Assembly (NCBI RefSeq): GCF_900111985.1
Contig: NZ_FOKI01000018.1
Location: 1 to 64,000 of the forward strand
From: Clostridium frigidicarnis
Lineage (GTDB): Bacteria; Bacillota; Clostridia; Clostridiales; Clostridiaceae
DNA: 64,000 nt
Direction of reading: 5' to 3'
Part shown: in pieces, positions 32,949 to 42,251 of the stretch
Position numbering within the stretch: the stretch's first letter is position 1
Layout of the letters: each line of letters begins with the position of its first letter
Made by a program: the position numbers and the translations under genes
The notes under the pieces: generated by a model
Seen by the model: the letters and a program-made list of their open reading frames with translations, nothing else
Databases searched by the model: none
Told to the model about the DNA's origin: nothing

Positions 32949-34358
32949 ATGGCAAAAGGAAATAAGGTTTTGGGTGCATTTCAAAAATTAGGAAAGTCTC
33001 TTATGACTCCTATAGCTGTATTACCAGCAGCTGGACTTTTATTAAGATTAGGACAGCCTGATGTACTTAATTGGCCATGGATGGCTCAAGCAGGAGATGC
33101 TATATTAGGAAATTTACCGCTTATCTTTGCAATTGGTATAGCAGTAGGTTTTGCTGAAGAAAATAATGGAGTTGCTGGAATAGCAGCCACAGTTGGATAT
33201 TTTGTATTAACTAAAGTAGCAGTAACTTTTGATGATACAATAAATATGGGTGTACTTGCAGGAATTATAGTCGGTATTGTTGCCGGAGTTTTATATAACA
33301 AGTTTAAAGATATAAAAGTACCTCAGTTTTTAGGTTTCTTTGGAGGAAAAAGGTTTGTTCCTATTATAACTTCAATAGCATGTTTAGTACTTGGTGTAAT
33401 ATCTGGATACGGATGGCCATTAATTCAAAATGGACTAAATAATTTTGGTATGTGGATTGTTGGATTAGGTGCTACAGGATCACTAATATTTGGAATAGCT
33501 AATAGACTATTAATACCAGTAGGATTACATCATGTTTTAAATACAATGTTCTGGTTTGAATTTGGATCATTTACAAATTCTGCTGGAGAAGTTGTAAAGG
33601 GAGATATAGCAAGGTTTTTAGCTCAAGATCCAACAGCAGGAAATTTTATGACTGGATTCTTCCCAATAATGATGTTTGCATTACCAGCAGCATGCTTTGC
33701 TATGATAACAGCAGCAAAGAAAGAAAAAAGAAAAGCAATCACAGGAATGTTTGTAAGTCTTGCATTAACAGCTTTTTTAACAGGAATAACAGAGCCAATA
33801 GAATTCTCATTTATGTTTTTAGCTCCAGTATTATATGGAATACATGCAGTTTTAACAGGATTATCACTGGCGCTCACTACAGCATTAGGAGTTAAATCAG
33901 GGTTTTCGTTTTCAGCAGGATTAATAGATTATTTACTAAACTTTAATATAGCAACTAAACCTGTACTATTATTATTGATAGGATTAGGATTTGGAGTTTT
34001 ATATTACTTTATATTCTTATTTGCAATAAAGAAATTTGATTTAAAAACTCCTGGTAGAGAAGATGATGATGACGATGTATCAGTTGTAAAATCTAATAAA
34101 AAATCTTCAGGAAATAGTTCTTTAGATGAGAAAGCAAAAGGTATACTTGAAGCAATTGGTGGATCAGAAAATATTGAATCAATAGATGCATGTGTAACAA
34201 GAATAAGATTAACTCTTAAAGATGACCTTATGGTTAATGATGCCGAACTTAAAAGATTAGGAGCATCAGGCATAATGAAATTAGGTGCCAATAATGTTCA
34301 AGTAGTAGTTGGAACTTTAGCAGATCCAATAGTTTCTAAAATGAAAAAACTTATGTAG
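32949..34358 (+). CDS. nagE: PTS N-acetylglucosamine-type permease, IICB (NagE/NagP-like)
   Basis: 469 residues. The EIIC domain closely follows E. coli NagE: VLPAAGLLLRLGQPD, GYFVLTK, INMGVLAGIIVG, FFGGKRFVPI, NRLLIPVGLHHVLNT, GNFMTGFFPIMMFALPAA, TGITEPIEFSFMFLAP, SFSAGLIDY and KTPGRED. EIIB follows with phosphorylated Cys415 in DACVTRIRL. Unlike E. coli NagE there is no C-terminal EIIA, so a separate one is required. Located in the membrane; imports and phosphorylates GlcNAc. GlcNAc preference rests on resemblance; glucose is the alternative. Confidence 0.88.
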   Translation: MAKGNKVLGAFQKLGKSLMTPIAVLPAAGLLLRLGQPDVLNWPWMAQAGDAILGNLPLIFAIGIAVGFAEENNGVAGIAATVGYFVLTKVAVTFDDTINMGVLAGIIVGIVAGVLYNKFKDIKVPQFLGFFGGKRFVPIITSIACLVLGVISGYGWPLIQNGLNNFGMWIVGLGATGSLIFGIANRLLIPVGLHHVLNTMFWFEFGSFTNSAGEVVKGDIARFLAQDPTAGNFMTGFFPIMMFALPAACFAMITAAKKEKRKAITGMFVSLALTAFLTGITEPIEFSFMFLAPVLYGIHAVLTGLSLALTTALGVKSGFSFSAGLIDYLLNFNIATKPVLLLLIGLGFGVLYYFIFLFAIKKFDLKTPGREDDDDDVSVVKSNKKSSGNSSLDEKAKGILEAIGGSENIESIDACVTRIRLTLKDDLMVNDAELKRLGASGIMKLGANNVQVVVGTLADPIVSKMKKLM

Positions 34359-34429
34359 ATATTGTTAATTAACAAAAATTTTAAGAAAATTTCGCATAAA
34401 ATGTAGAAAAAAAATTGTCGGAGATGTAT

Positions 34430-34565
34430 AATGGTGTTGTAACGACTAGATAAAGAATGTATGACGGAATCAAAAGATACATTTAAATATAGAGAGGTAA
34501 ACAATACCCAACCCATTACATCACTATCCCGTATTAAGTTCCCCTTAATACGGGATTTTTTTATA
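34430..34565 (+). ncRNA. Possible small RNA or nagE 3' end with strong terminator
   Basis: A TATAAT (34428-34433 region, without a good -35) is followed by about 100 nt of less AT-biased, stop-rich sequence. It contains a C-rich single-stranded stretch (ACCCAACCCATTAC) and ends in a strong terminator, ATCCCGTATTAAG / CTTAATACGGGAT plus TTTTTTT (34527-34565). The terminator certainly fits nagE; an independent RNA is only a possibility. Confidence 0.35.
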
Positions 34566-34661
34566 GAATTATATGTGCCTTAAAAGTTATATAATCAAGT
34601 GATTGGTAGCTTCGATTAGAGTTTTTAAAAAGTGAATGTGTTATAGATGGTATGAAGCGTA

Positions 34662-35336
34662 TTAAATTTGTATAAATTCTTTTAATCTACCTATATTTTT
34701 AATTATAAATTTTTTATCCGGGGTGGCATCTACTATATTATCTTCTTTTAATTCTTTTAAAATTCGGGTAACAGTTATTCTTGATGAACCTATTAAATTT
34801 GCCAATTCTTGATGAGTAAGTTTAATATCTATAACTATATATCCACTCATTTCAATTCCAGATTGAATAGAGAGTCTATAAAGCGTATTAGCAATCTTTT
34901 GTTTGGCTGATGTAAATAACATATCATGCATTTGTGTTACTGAAATTCTATACTTTCTAACTAAACTATGTATAAAAAATTCATATGCCCCAGGATTTTT
35001 TGATATAAAATCATCTAATATAGATCTTTCCAATAAAGAGACTTTAGATACACAACAGCTTTTTAATAACACAGGCATATCTCCATTTACGAAATAGCAT
35101 GTTTCACCAAAAATCTCTCCTGGTATTAAAAAAAACATAACTTTTTCATTTCCACTAGCATCACAAAGTATTTGTTTAAATTTACCTTCCGTTACAATAC
35201 ATATATAATTACTAGAATCAATATCTATAACTTCATTTTTACAACAATTTCTTATTAATCCTAATGGAGCTAATTCATTAAGAAAAAAACTTCTCATATC
35301 CTCTTGTCGTTTTTTATTAAATAATTTTTCATACAT
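34662..35336 (-). CDS. Crp/Fnr-family transcription regulator
   Basis: 224 residues. Cyclic-nucleotide-binding-like barrel (YICIVTEGKFKQILCDASGNEKVMFFLIPGEIFGETCYF) followed by a long helix and a C-terminal winged helix (LTHQELANLIGSSRITVTRILKELKEDNIV). It has four to five Cys (RNCCKNE, SCCVSK), but not in the Fnr cluster arrangement. Effector unknown. ATG preceded by AGAGGTAT. Monocistronic on the minus strand. Confidence 0.87.
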   Translation of the reverse strand: MYEKLFNKKRQEDMRSFFLNELAPLGLIRNCCKNEVIDIDSSNYICIVTEGKFKQILCDASGNEKVMFFLIPGEIFGETCYFVNGDMPVLLKSCCVSKVSLLERSILDDFISKNPGAYEFFIHSLVRKYRISVTQMHDMLFTSAKQKIANTLYRLSIQSGIEMSGYIVIDIKLTHQELANLIGSSRITVTRILKELKEDNIVDATPDKKFIIKNIGRLKEFIQI

Positions 35337-35579
35337 AAAAATACCTCTTTATGATTAATATTAAATGGCCTATTATTGTTGGAGATTTCATGTGATTACC
35401 ATCTTTCATTTTTAATTATATTCGTTATTATTTTTATTTAAATAAAAGTATATCACAAAAACTTGTTATACATATATATTAATTAAAAGGTGGTGAAGCT
35501 GATTAAGGATAAGAAGTATCAAACTATTTGATCAACAATATTTTGTATAGAAATCTAGTTTTTAAGTAGAGATCATTAA

Positions 35580-35903
35580 GTGAAATTAGAAAAAATTATA
35601 AGTTATATAATAAATGATTATATAGTATATATTAAAAAAGTGAGTAAATCCAATAAAAATTTAAAAATTATTTCTATAGTTTTAGTTAATGATATGACAA
35701 ATACAAATACAACTTTAAATGTTTTGCAGGCTAGTGATTGAGAAAACAAGATGCAAAATTCAATAGTAGCACAAGGTGTATATACTAAATTTGAAAATGG
35801 TAAATTTAGTATTGTTAACGTAAGGAACTTAAGCAAAGGGTGCAAAAAAATTAAAAAATATATAGATAAAGCTAAAGGATCATCCAATGGAGGTGTATTA
35901 TGA
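35580..35903 (+). pseudogene. 107-codon gene interrupted by an in-frame TGA
   Basis: From GTG 35580 the frame reads MKLEKIISYIINDYIVYIKK... for 53 codons to TGA at 35739-35741. It then continues open for 53 more codons (ENKMQNSIVAQGVYTKFENGKFSIVNVRNLSK...) to a TGA overlapping the next ATG as ATGA (35900-35903). That terminal overlap and the embedded GGAGGTG ribosome site for the next gene suggest the whole frame was one gene. ASD-TGA-ENK is most simply a mutated Trp codon (TGG). Start and function uncertain. Confidence 0.5.
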
Positions 35904-36220
35904 AAAAATACAGTAGTTTATTAATTTGGGGTATAATAATATCGTTAATGGATAAAAATATACAAAATTCATACACGGTCTTAGCATCACTAATAATTAT
36001 AGGAATTTCAGATGTGAATAAAAATGAAATAGAACTTTATTATAAACAAAACATTATAGTCTTTGTTTTAGGAATATGTATGTTTGGTGTTGGTTTGTTA
36101 TTAAACCTTATGACTACAGTTAAGTATCCTAGGACAATCGGTGTAATGCTATCTATTGGAGGGGGATTTGTATCTAGCTACTTGTTAAAACGTATAAATT
36201 ATAAAATAAAAACTACATAG
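35900..36220 (+). CDS. Small multi-helix membrane protein, 106 aa
   Basis: 106 residues with about four hydrophobic segments: SSLLIWGIIISLM, VLASLIIIGIS, IIVFVLGICMFGVGLLLNL and TIGVMLSIGGGFVSSYLL. GGAGGTG before ATG. It overlaps the broken gene by 4 bp and was presumably coupled to it. Not recognised. Confidence 0.5.
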   Translation: MKKYSSLLIWGIIISLMDKNIQNSYTVLASLIIIGISDVNKNEIELYYKQNIIVFVLGICMFGVGLLLNLMTTVKYPRTIGVMLSIGGGFVSSYLLKRINYKIKTT

Positions 36221-36224
36221 ATAA

Positions 36225-36350
36225 AATGATATGTGCAGCCAGCTAGTTTGAGTTACGTAGACATTACTTTACATGAATGACTAGTTTGAAGTGTGAATCT
36301 ATAACAATAAAATTATCAAATGAAAATAGAATGATAAGCGTTAATAAACT
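36225..36350. repeat. 126-bp direct repeat, left copy
   Basis: Matches 36715-36840 with only about 6-8 differences. It runs from AATGATATGTG through CCAGCTAGTTTGAG to GCGTTAATAAACT. Part of a family C element. Confidence 0.8.
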
Positions 36351-36357
36351 AATTTAT

Positions 36358-36600
36358 CTAAGTGACAAATTGGATTAGTGACAAGTGATAAGTTAATGAT
36401 GTTTTTTTCACGTTGTTCAGAAAAAACTACAAACTAAATAAAATTTTCTAAAGAAAAGTGAGGTCTAAGCATTAACAAACTATCTGATGAACAGTTAGTA
36501 TTGTTGGTATAAAAAACTTTATATGGCGTTAAGAAATCCGATTGTTTGAACTCCGTGAGTTAGTGGGATTTAGCCATGTGAAGCTTTTTACATTATTTAG
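36358..36600. repeat. Family A fragment and family C element
   Basis: 36358-36435 carries family A phrases (AAGTGACAAATTGG, CACGTTGTTCAGAAAAAAC). 36460-36600 carries a family C element: GAGGTCTAAGCATTAACAAAC, a central palindrome around TTGTTTGAACTCCGTGAGTT, and GTGAAGCTTTTTAC. It matches 58078-58262. Confidence 0.6.
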
Positions 36601-36714
36601 ATGAATTGATAACTATGATTTTGATTTTTTAAATAGATATACTTTAAAAGTGTGTGTGAATAAGTATTAGCAAACTATCTGGCGAACATTAATCAATACT
36701 TTTTTATAGATTAG

Positions 36715-37008
36715 AATGATATGTGTAGCCAGCTAGTTTGAGCTATTTAGACATTACTTTACATGAATGACTATTTTGAAGTGTGGATCTATAACAATAA
36801 AATTATCAAATGAAAATAGAATGATAAGCGTTAATAAACTATCAGATAAACCGTTAGTATTCTTAGTGAAAAAAGTGTTGCTTCCGTTAAAAAATTTCAA
36901 TTGTTTGAACGTAGTGAGTTATTGAATTTTAGGAAGTAATGCTTTTTTCATTTTAGAATACTAGGTGAAATCTGCTTGTTTATGGTGCTTATCATTCTAT
37001 TTTCATTT
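36715..37008. repeat. 126-bp direct repeat, right copy, and family C element with inverted ends
   Basis: Right copy of the direct repeat (36715-36840). From 36808 to 37008 it is bounded by AAATGAAAATAGAATGATAA and its complement at 36989-37008. Centre: CAATTGTTTGAACGTAGTGAG palindrome-like core. No coding capacity; ends 35 bp before the GGCT gene. Confidence 0.65.
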
Positions 37009-37042
37009 TTAGATGAACTTTTATATTAAAAGTAATTTTTAG

Positions 37043-37471
37043 TTATTTTTTATCATGTAGCATGAATTTTTTCCAATCACCATGGTGAACATGAACTGCA
37101 TGTTTATCAAATTCATGTTTATCATTCATATTATAAACATAAGTATAAGCATTAACCTTTTTATTTGAATCTACCAAAGTAACCTCTAATAATTCTCTGT
37201 TATACTCATTGTTAGGATCACCTTCTGAAATAAAGCCTTCCATTTGGTCAAGGTCTTTAATTAAAGCATCGAAATTTTTAACTTCAATAACTTCCCCAAC
37301 TATATCAGTATCACCTTTAAGTAATGCAGGATAGCCTTTATTAGGCATATGATATAGTTTTCCTTCTGATACTTTTCCAAGTTCTCTTGAAATTACTTTT
37401 CCAGCAAGATATTTATCAAAGTTGAAAAAGCCATCTCTTAAGCTTCCGTAAACAAATAAATAATTTTTCAT
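37043..37471 (-). CDS. Gamma-glutamylcyclotransferase-like (AIG2/GGCT) protein
   Basis: 142 residues from ATG 37471, or 144 from a TTG two codons earlier; both are within reach of GGAGGG. The family substrate loop FVYGSLRDG is at the N-terminus, with GEVIEVKNFDALIKDLDQMEGF holding the likely catalytic Glu. Such enzymes release 5-oxoproline from gamma-glutamyl compounds. It overlaps the pcp stop by one base, so the two are translationally coupled, which supports a shared pyroglutamate role. Confidence 0.8.
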   Translation of the reverse strand: MKNYLFVYGSLRDGFFNFDKYLAGKVISRELGKVSEGKLYHMPNKGYPALLKGDTDIVGEVIEVKNFDALIKDLDQMEGFISEGDPNNEYNRELLEVTLVDSNKKVNAYTYVYNMNDKHEFDKHAVHVHHGDWKKFMLHDKK

Positions 37472-38115
37472 TAGCAAATAGTCCCTCCAATTGCTTTTAT
37501 ATCAGCGTTATTTTCTACTGCAGCCTTAATTGCGCATTCTAGGCCTTTTGTTATATGTTCTAAGGACATGGATGGAACATTTCCTTTTGTAACAGCCTGA
37601 GATGGTATAAATGGAACATGTATAAAACCACCCTTTATGTTATCAAATTTTTTGTCTAACATGTAAAGTAGTCCGTACATAACGTGATTACATACAAATG
37701 TACCTGCGGTATTAGAAACTGAAGATGGTATTCCATTTGAACGCATTTCCTCAACCATGGCTTTTATTGGAAGATTAGAGAAATAAGCATTTTCTCCATC
37801 TTCAAATATTGATATATCAAGTGGTTGGTTACCATCATTATCTTTTATCCTAGCATCATCTACGTTTATAGCCACTCTTTCAGGTGTTATATCAAATCTT
37901 CCACCAGCCTGTCCGATACATATAACAATATCAGGTTTATGAGTAACAATAGCCTCTTCTAATTTTTCTAAGGATTTTCTGAAAACTGTAGGTATTTCTA
38001 CTTTTATAACTTCAGCACCAGCTATATTGGAGTTTATTTTTTTTACAGCCTCTAAAGCTGGATTTATTTTTTCTCCACCAAATGGATCAAAACCTGTAAT
38101 TAAAACTTTTTTCAT
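37471..38115 (-). CDS. pcp: Pyroglutamyl-peptidase I
   Basis: 214 residues, full length for the C15 family. The catalytic triad is complete: Glu80 (ITPERVAIN), Cys142 ([12 protein letters not shown]) and His166 ([10 protein letters not shown]), matching the characterised Bacillus enzyme. It removes N-terminal pyroglutamate from peptides in the cytoplasm. GGGGGTAATT before ATG. Second-last gene of a minus-strand cluster DUF969-DUF979-pcp-GGCT. Confidence 0.95.
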   Translation of the reverse strand: MKKVLITGFDPFGGEKINPALEAVKKINSNIAGAEVIKVEIPTVFRKSLEKLEEAIVTHKPDIVICIGQAGGRFDITPERVAINVDDARIKDNDGNQPLDISIFEDGENAYFSNLPIKAMVEEMRSNGIPSSVSNTAGTFVCNHVMYGLLYMLDKKFDNIKGGFIHVPFIPSQAVTKGNVPSMSLEHITKGLECAIKAAVENNADIKAIGGTIC

Positions 38116-38219
38116 TATAAATTACCCCCTACTTCAATTAGAAGGATAGCTTTTAGCTACCCTTAATATTTTAAACATTTTTAATTGATTTATGCTATTT
38201 TAATATTGGTTTATTTTAC

Positions 38220-39149
38220 TTAAAATGCAAAGAAGTACATTATGATTATGTGAATTATTAATAATGTTATTGCAACTGGAGCTTGTGCTTTTATAACTCC
38301 ATTTTTATCTTTCATTTCAAGTAATGCTGATGGAACAACGTTAAAGTTTGCCGCCATAGGAGTAAGCAATGTTCCACAATATCCAGCTGTTAATGCTAAT
38401 GCTCCTGTAAGAGCTGGGTTAGCACCTTGACTGAAAACAAAAGGTATACCTATACCAGCTGTTATTACAGCAAAAGCAGCATATGCATTTCCCATTATCA
38501 TAGTAAATATAGCCATACCAACACAGTATGCAATAACTCCAAGTAGTATATTTCCTTCAGGAATTACTGATGATATACCTAAAGATATTACATCACCAAC
38601 TCCAGCTGCTGTAAATACAGTTCCAAGTGCTCCTAGTAATTGCGGTAGTATACTTGATGGACCAACTTGTTGAATCATTCTATTACTATCAACAGCTACA
38701 TATTTAGTAGGTGCTTTAGTTATTATAAATGTCAATATTAAACCACCAATTACAGATATACCTATGGCAACCTGACCACCTAATTTAGTATATTGGGCTA
38801 TTCCGAATGCTAAAGCAGCCAGTATAATTGATGGAACAAATATTTTTCCACCTATCTTTTTAGCTTGTTGTTTTCTAAAACCTTCTTCAGGGTTAACGAT
38901 AGTACCAATCTTAACTTGCTTTGTAACAGTTAAAACTCCAAGTACTAAAAGTAATCCACCTATAAATGTAGCAGGTATGTATTTTCCGAATATAAATATT
39001 AATCCTAATATAAACCAAAATAGAGCCGTTCCTATTTTTGATGTATGTTTATCATCCTTTAGAACAAATCCTGCAGTAACTAACATTAAGATACCAGTTA
39101 ATATGTAAAAACCTTCTAAAAGAATATTACTTATAGCTTTTATGTCCAT
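38220..39149 (-). CDS. DUF979 membrane protein
   Basis: 309 residues with about nine membrane helices. Conserved stretches LLGALGTVFTAAGVGDVI and GYCGTLLTPMAANFNVVPSALLEM resemble permease re-entrant motifs. DUF979 nearly always pairs with DUF969 beside pcp, so the pair is inferred to be a two-part permease, perhaps for 5-oxoproline or pyroglutamyl peptides. Transport has not been shown here. 11 bp after the DUF969 gene. Confidence 0.88.
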   Translation of the reverse strand: MDIKAISNILLEGFYILTGILMLVTAGFVLKDDKHTSKIGTALFWFILGLIFIFGKYIPATFIGGLLLVLGVLTVTKQVKIGTIVNPEEGFRKQQAKKIGGKIFVPSIILAALAFGIAQYTKLGGQVAIGISVIGGLILTFIITKAPTKYVAVDSNRMIQQVGPSSILPQLLGALGTVFTAAGVGDVISLGISSVIPEGNILLGVIAYCVGMAIFTMIMGNAYAAFAVITAGIGIPFVFSQGANPALTGALALTAGYCGTLLTPMAANFNVVPSALLEMKDKNGVIKAQAPVAITLLIIHIIIMYFFAF

Positions 39150-39160
39150 GATATACCTCC

Positions 39161-39835
39161 TTACTTATTTCTCTTTGCATATTTTCTAGCAAGTTTTCTA
39201 TCCAATAAGTAATTGAATATGAAAACTACAACAAATGTACATATTGCTATTGGCACAGAGGCCTTGGCAACATCAGATGGGTCAACATTATAGTTAAGTT
39301 TTTCTAGAGTTGAAACTATAAGAAGAACTCCACTGTTAGCTATGAATATGTTTTGAGCAAAGAAGTTACCATAGTTTTCAACAGCTGCAGCATGAGCCTT
39401 TATGCTTTCTTCATCATCTTCATCTAAAGGTCCATATTTGCTAATTGCAGCTCCCTGAGCCATTGGATTTATTAAGGGTCTTATAAATTGAGGATGACCG
39501 CCAAGTCTTAATGACATTGCAGCAGCAACTTCTCTTATAAAAGTATAAAAACTTAATAATTTACCAGTAGTTACATTTTTAGCTCTAGATATAAGTTCAG
39601 TAGCCATTTCACGTAAACCATACCTTTCACATATACCTATAACTGGAAGTGTAAGTACGAATAATGTCATATATCTAGTATCAACGAATGAAGTACCAAG
39701 AATGTTTAGGATTTCAGTAAAACTTAGTCCAGATACAAGACCAGTTGCAAGTCCAGAAACTAAAACAACTGCTATAATATCTAGTTTTAAAGCAAATCCT
39801 AAAACTACAATTAGCACACCGATTAATTTAATCAT
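39161..39835 (-). CDS. DUF969 membrane protein
   Basis: 224 residues from ATG 39835, chosen because AGGGGTG lies 9 bp upstream; a GTG four codons earlier overlaps that site. About six membrane helices, with the family block REVAAAMSLRLGGHPQFIRPLINPMAQGAA in the middle and a basic C-terminus. First gene of the DUF969-DUF979-pcp-GGCT cluster. Confidence 0.87.
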   Translation of the reverse strand: MIKLIGVLIVVLGFALKLDIIAVVLVSGLATGLVSGLSFTEILNILGTSFVDTRYMTLFVLTLPVIGICERYGLREMATELISRAKNVTTGKLLSFYTFIREVAAAMSLRLGGHPQFIRPLINPMAQGAAISKYGPLDEDDEESIKAHAAAVENYGNFFAQNIFIANSGVLLIVSTLEKLNYNVDPSDVAKASVPIAICTFVVVFIFNYLLDRKLARKYAKRNK

Positions 39836-40113
39836 GAATAATTGCACCCCTCTTTAATTATTTTTTAGAAAATTTAATACTATTCATATTATTTCATTAA
39901 TGTAAATTATAATGATAATAATATTAAATTTCAGTAGTCTAGACTACAAAAATAATCTTTATTTAAAAAAAAATAAAACTAATTGTTAGTTTATCAAAAG
40001 ATTAGGTTTTATATTCATACAAAAATAATGATTTGTAATTGGGAAAAACTAATTATTTTTAAGATATGAGCTTGTAATATACAGATAATTTTGAAAAAAG
40101 AATGGACACTTAT

Positions 40114-40142
40114 TTGAAAGGTAAAAATGACATTGGTATAAT
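40114..40142 (+). promoter_or_regulatory. Promoter of the triple M42 operon
   Basis: TTGAAA (40114-40119), 17-bp spacer, TATAAT (40137-40142) with an extended TGG before the -10. The 230 bp between it and the divergent DUF969 gene show nothing else clear. Confidence 0.78.
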
Positions 40143-40197
40143 TAATTGTAAGAATGTTTAAAAAATAAAGAGGGATGGTGAAATAAGCATTAAGCTT

Positions 40198-41247
40198 ATG
40201 AATAATATGGATGAGAAGATATTTTTAAAGCAGTTAAGTGAAGCACATGGACCAAGTGGTAAAGAAAAATGGGTACATCCGTTAATTGAAAAGGCTTTTC
40301 AAGATTGTTGTAACATAAAAAAGGATAATGTAAATAATCTATATTTAACAAAGGAAGGAACGGGCAAAGGTAAGATTATGATTATGGCTCATTGTGATGA
40401 AGTATTTTTGATGGTTTCAGAAATCATTGATAAAGGATATCTGAAAGTTAAAGGTACTGGGATAGATCCGAAAACTTTAGTATCACAAAAAGTTTTAATT
40501 CATGGGTATAAAAAAATTGAAGGAATAATAGGCATTAAACCACCTCATTTAATGAATAGTGATGAAAGAGAAAAAGCTATTACAATAGATGAAATATTAG
40601 TTGATACAGGATATTCTAAGGAAGAATTAGAAAAGATAGTTAGAGTTGGAGATTATATAACAATAAAAAGAGAAATGGTAGAGTTACTAAATAATAATGT
40701 GGCTTGCAAATGTGCTGATGATAGAGCTGGAATTGTTGCCATGAAGTGTTGTTTAGATGAAATAAAAAATATAAACCATGAATTAGATGTTTGTTTTGTT
40801 GCATCTTGCCAAGAGGAGACTGGAATAAGAGGAGCAAGAGTTGCTACTGCAAATGTTATGCCCGATATAGGAATTGCTATAGATACAACTTTTGATTCTG
40901 GTTTACTTGGAGACCAAGGTAGAGAAAATAAAATAGGACAAGGACCAGTTATATGTATTGGTCCTAATATACATCCAAAGGTTAGAAAAAAAATTATGTC
41001 AATAGCTAAGGAATATAACATACCTTTTCAATTAGAGGTTGAACCAGGACATACAGGAACAGATGCATGGAATATTCAAACAGTAAAAGAGGGGGTTCCT
41101 ACCTTATTAATATCTATTCCTATTAAGCATATGCATACATCAGTTGAACTTATAAATATAGATGATATTAAAAATACTGGTAGACTTATTGCAAAATTTA
41201 TAGAAAAGCTCAAGGATAGTGAATTGGAGGAATTATTATGCTTTTAA
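40198..41247 (+). CDS. M42 family metallopeptidase, first of three
   Basis: 349 residues. Metal and catalytic residues are intact: MAHCDEV, CADDRAGIVA, SCQEETGIRGA, AIDTTFDSG and HMHTSVE. M42 enzymes are Zn/Co aminopeptidases assembling into dodecamers. The start is uncertain: GAGGGATGGTGA lies over 20 bp before ATG 40198, and no closer ribosome site is seen. It overlaps the second M42 gene by 10 bp, indicating translational coupling. Confidence 0.88.
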   Translation: MNNMDEKIFLKQLSEAHGPSGKEKWVHPLIEKAFQDCCNIKKDNVNNLYLTKEGTGKGKIMIMAHCDEVFLMVSEIIDKGYLKVKGTGIDPKTLVSQKVLIHGYKKIEGIIGIKPPHLMNSDEREKAITIDEILVDTGYSKEELEKIVRVGDYITIKREMVELLNNNVACKCADDRAGIVAMKCCLDEIKNINHELDVCFVASCQEETGIRGARVATANVMPDIGIAIDTTFDSGLLGDQGRENKIGQGPVICIGPNIHPKVRKKIMSIAKEYNIPFQLEVEPGHTGTDAWNIQTVKEGVPTLLISIPIKHMHTSVELINIDDIKNTGRLIAKFIEKLKDSELEELLCF

Positions 41248-42239
41248 AAAGACTTTGTGAAGCTTCTGGACCATCAGGATTTGAAGGTGAAGTTAGGAGT
41301 TTAATATTAAAAGAAATAGAAAACTATGCTGATGATATAAAAGTTGATGTTATGGGGAATATAATTGTGCATAAAAAGGGTAAAGGAAAAAAAGTGCTTA
41401 TAGATGCACATATGGATGAAGTAGGTTTTATAATTACAGGGTTTAACCAGGATGGAACCTTAAGATTTTCACCATTAGGTGGAGTGAATTCAAAGATAAT
41501 ACCATCGAAAGTAGTTTTAATAGGGGATAAAAAAATAAATGGGGTAATTGGGGTAAAGCCAATACATCTTCAAAGTAAAGAAGAAAGGAAAAAAGGACTT
41601 GGGTATAAGGATTGTTTTATAGATATAGGGGCAAATAATAGAAAAGAATCAGAGAGTTTAATTGAACTAGGTGAATATGTTGTATTTGATACGAAATTTG
41701 AAGAATTTGGACAAGGACTTATAAGTGGTAAGGCATTTGATGATAGGATGGGTTGCTATGTATTAATAGAAGCCTTAAAAGAAAATTATAATTGTGATTT
41801 ATATGGGGTATTTACAGTACAAGAAGAAATAGGAGACAGGGGAGCATATGTTTCAGCATACAATATTATGCCAGACATAGGTATAGCTTTAGAGGGAACA
41901 ATATGTGCAGACATGCCATCTGTGCCAAAACATTTAAGTGCAACAGAAATAGGAAAAGGACCAGCTGTATCAATAATGGACAAAACAAGCATATTTAATG
42001 ACGATATTGCTCAGGAAATAATTGATATTGCCAATAAAAATAGAATAATGTATCAAAGAAGACGAGCTATTGCTGGAGGAAATGATGCTGGAGCCATAAT
42101 AATGTCAGGAGAAGGAGCTAAAGTTGCAACTATATCTGTTCCATGTAGATATATACATTCAGCCATATCAGTAGCATCTTTAGAGGATATAGAAAATACA
42201 AAAAAATTATTAATAGAGTATATAAAAACTTTAAATTAG
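41238..42239 (+). CDS. M42 family metallopeptidase, second of three
   Basis: 333 residues with a complete active site: DAHMDEVG, AFDDRMGCYV, VQEEIGDRGA, IALEGTICAD and the C-terminal YIHSA. The GGAGGAATT ribosome site lies inside the first gene. Both active copies probably trim peptides in the cytoplasm. The C-terminal GGNDAGAI...KVATISVPCRY segment is typical of the family. Confidence 0.9.
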   Translation: MLLKRLCEASGPSGFEGEVRSLILKEIENYADDIKVDVMGNIIVHKKGKGKKVLIDAHMDEVGFIITGFNQDGTLRFSPLGGVNSKIIPSKVVLIGDKKINGVIGVKPIHLQSKEERKKGLGYKDCFIDIGANNRKESESLIELGEYVVFDTKFEEFGQGLISGKAFDDRMGCYVLIEALKENYNCDLYGVFTVQEEIGDRGAYVSAYNIMPDIGIALEGTICADMPSVPKHLSATEIGKGPAVSIMDKTSIFNDDIAQEIIDIANKNRIMYQRRRAIAGGNDAGAIIMSGEGAKVATISVPCRYIHSAISVASLEDIENTKKLLIEYIKTLN

Positions 42240-42251
42240 GGGGAAGTAAAA

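Noticed and set aside
35739-35741. TGA read as selenocysteine
   Set aside because: No SECIS-like hairpin evident after it, no selenoprotein family pattern and no selenium genes in the window.
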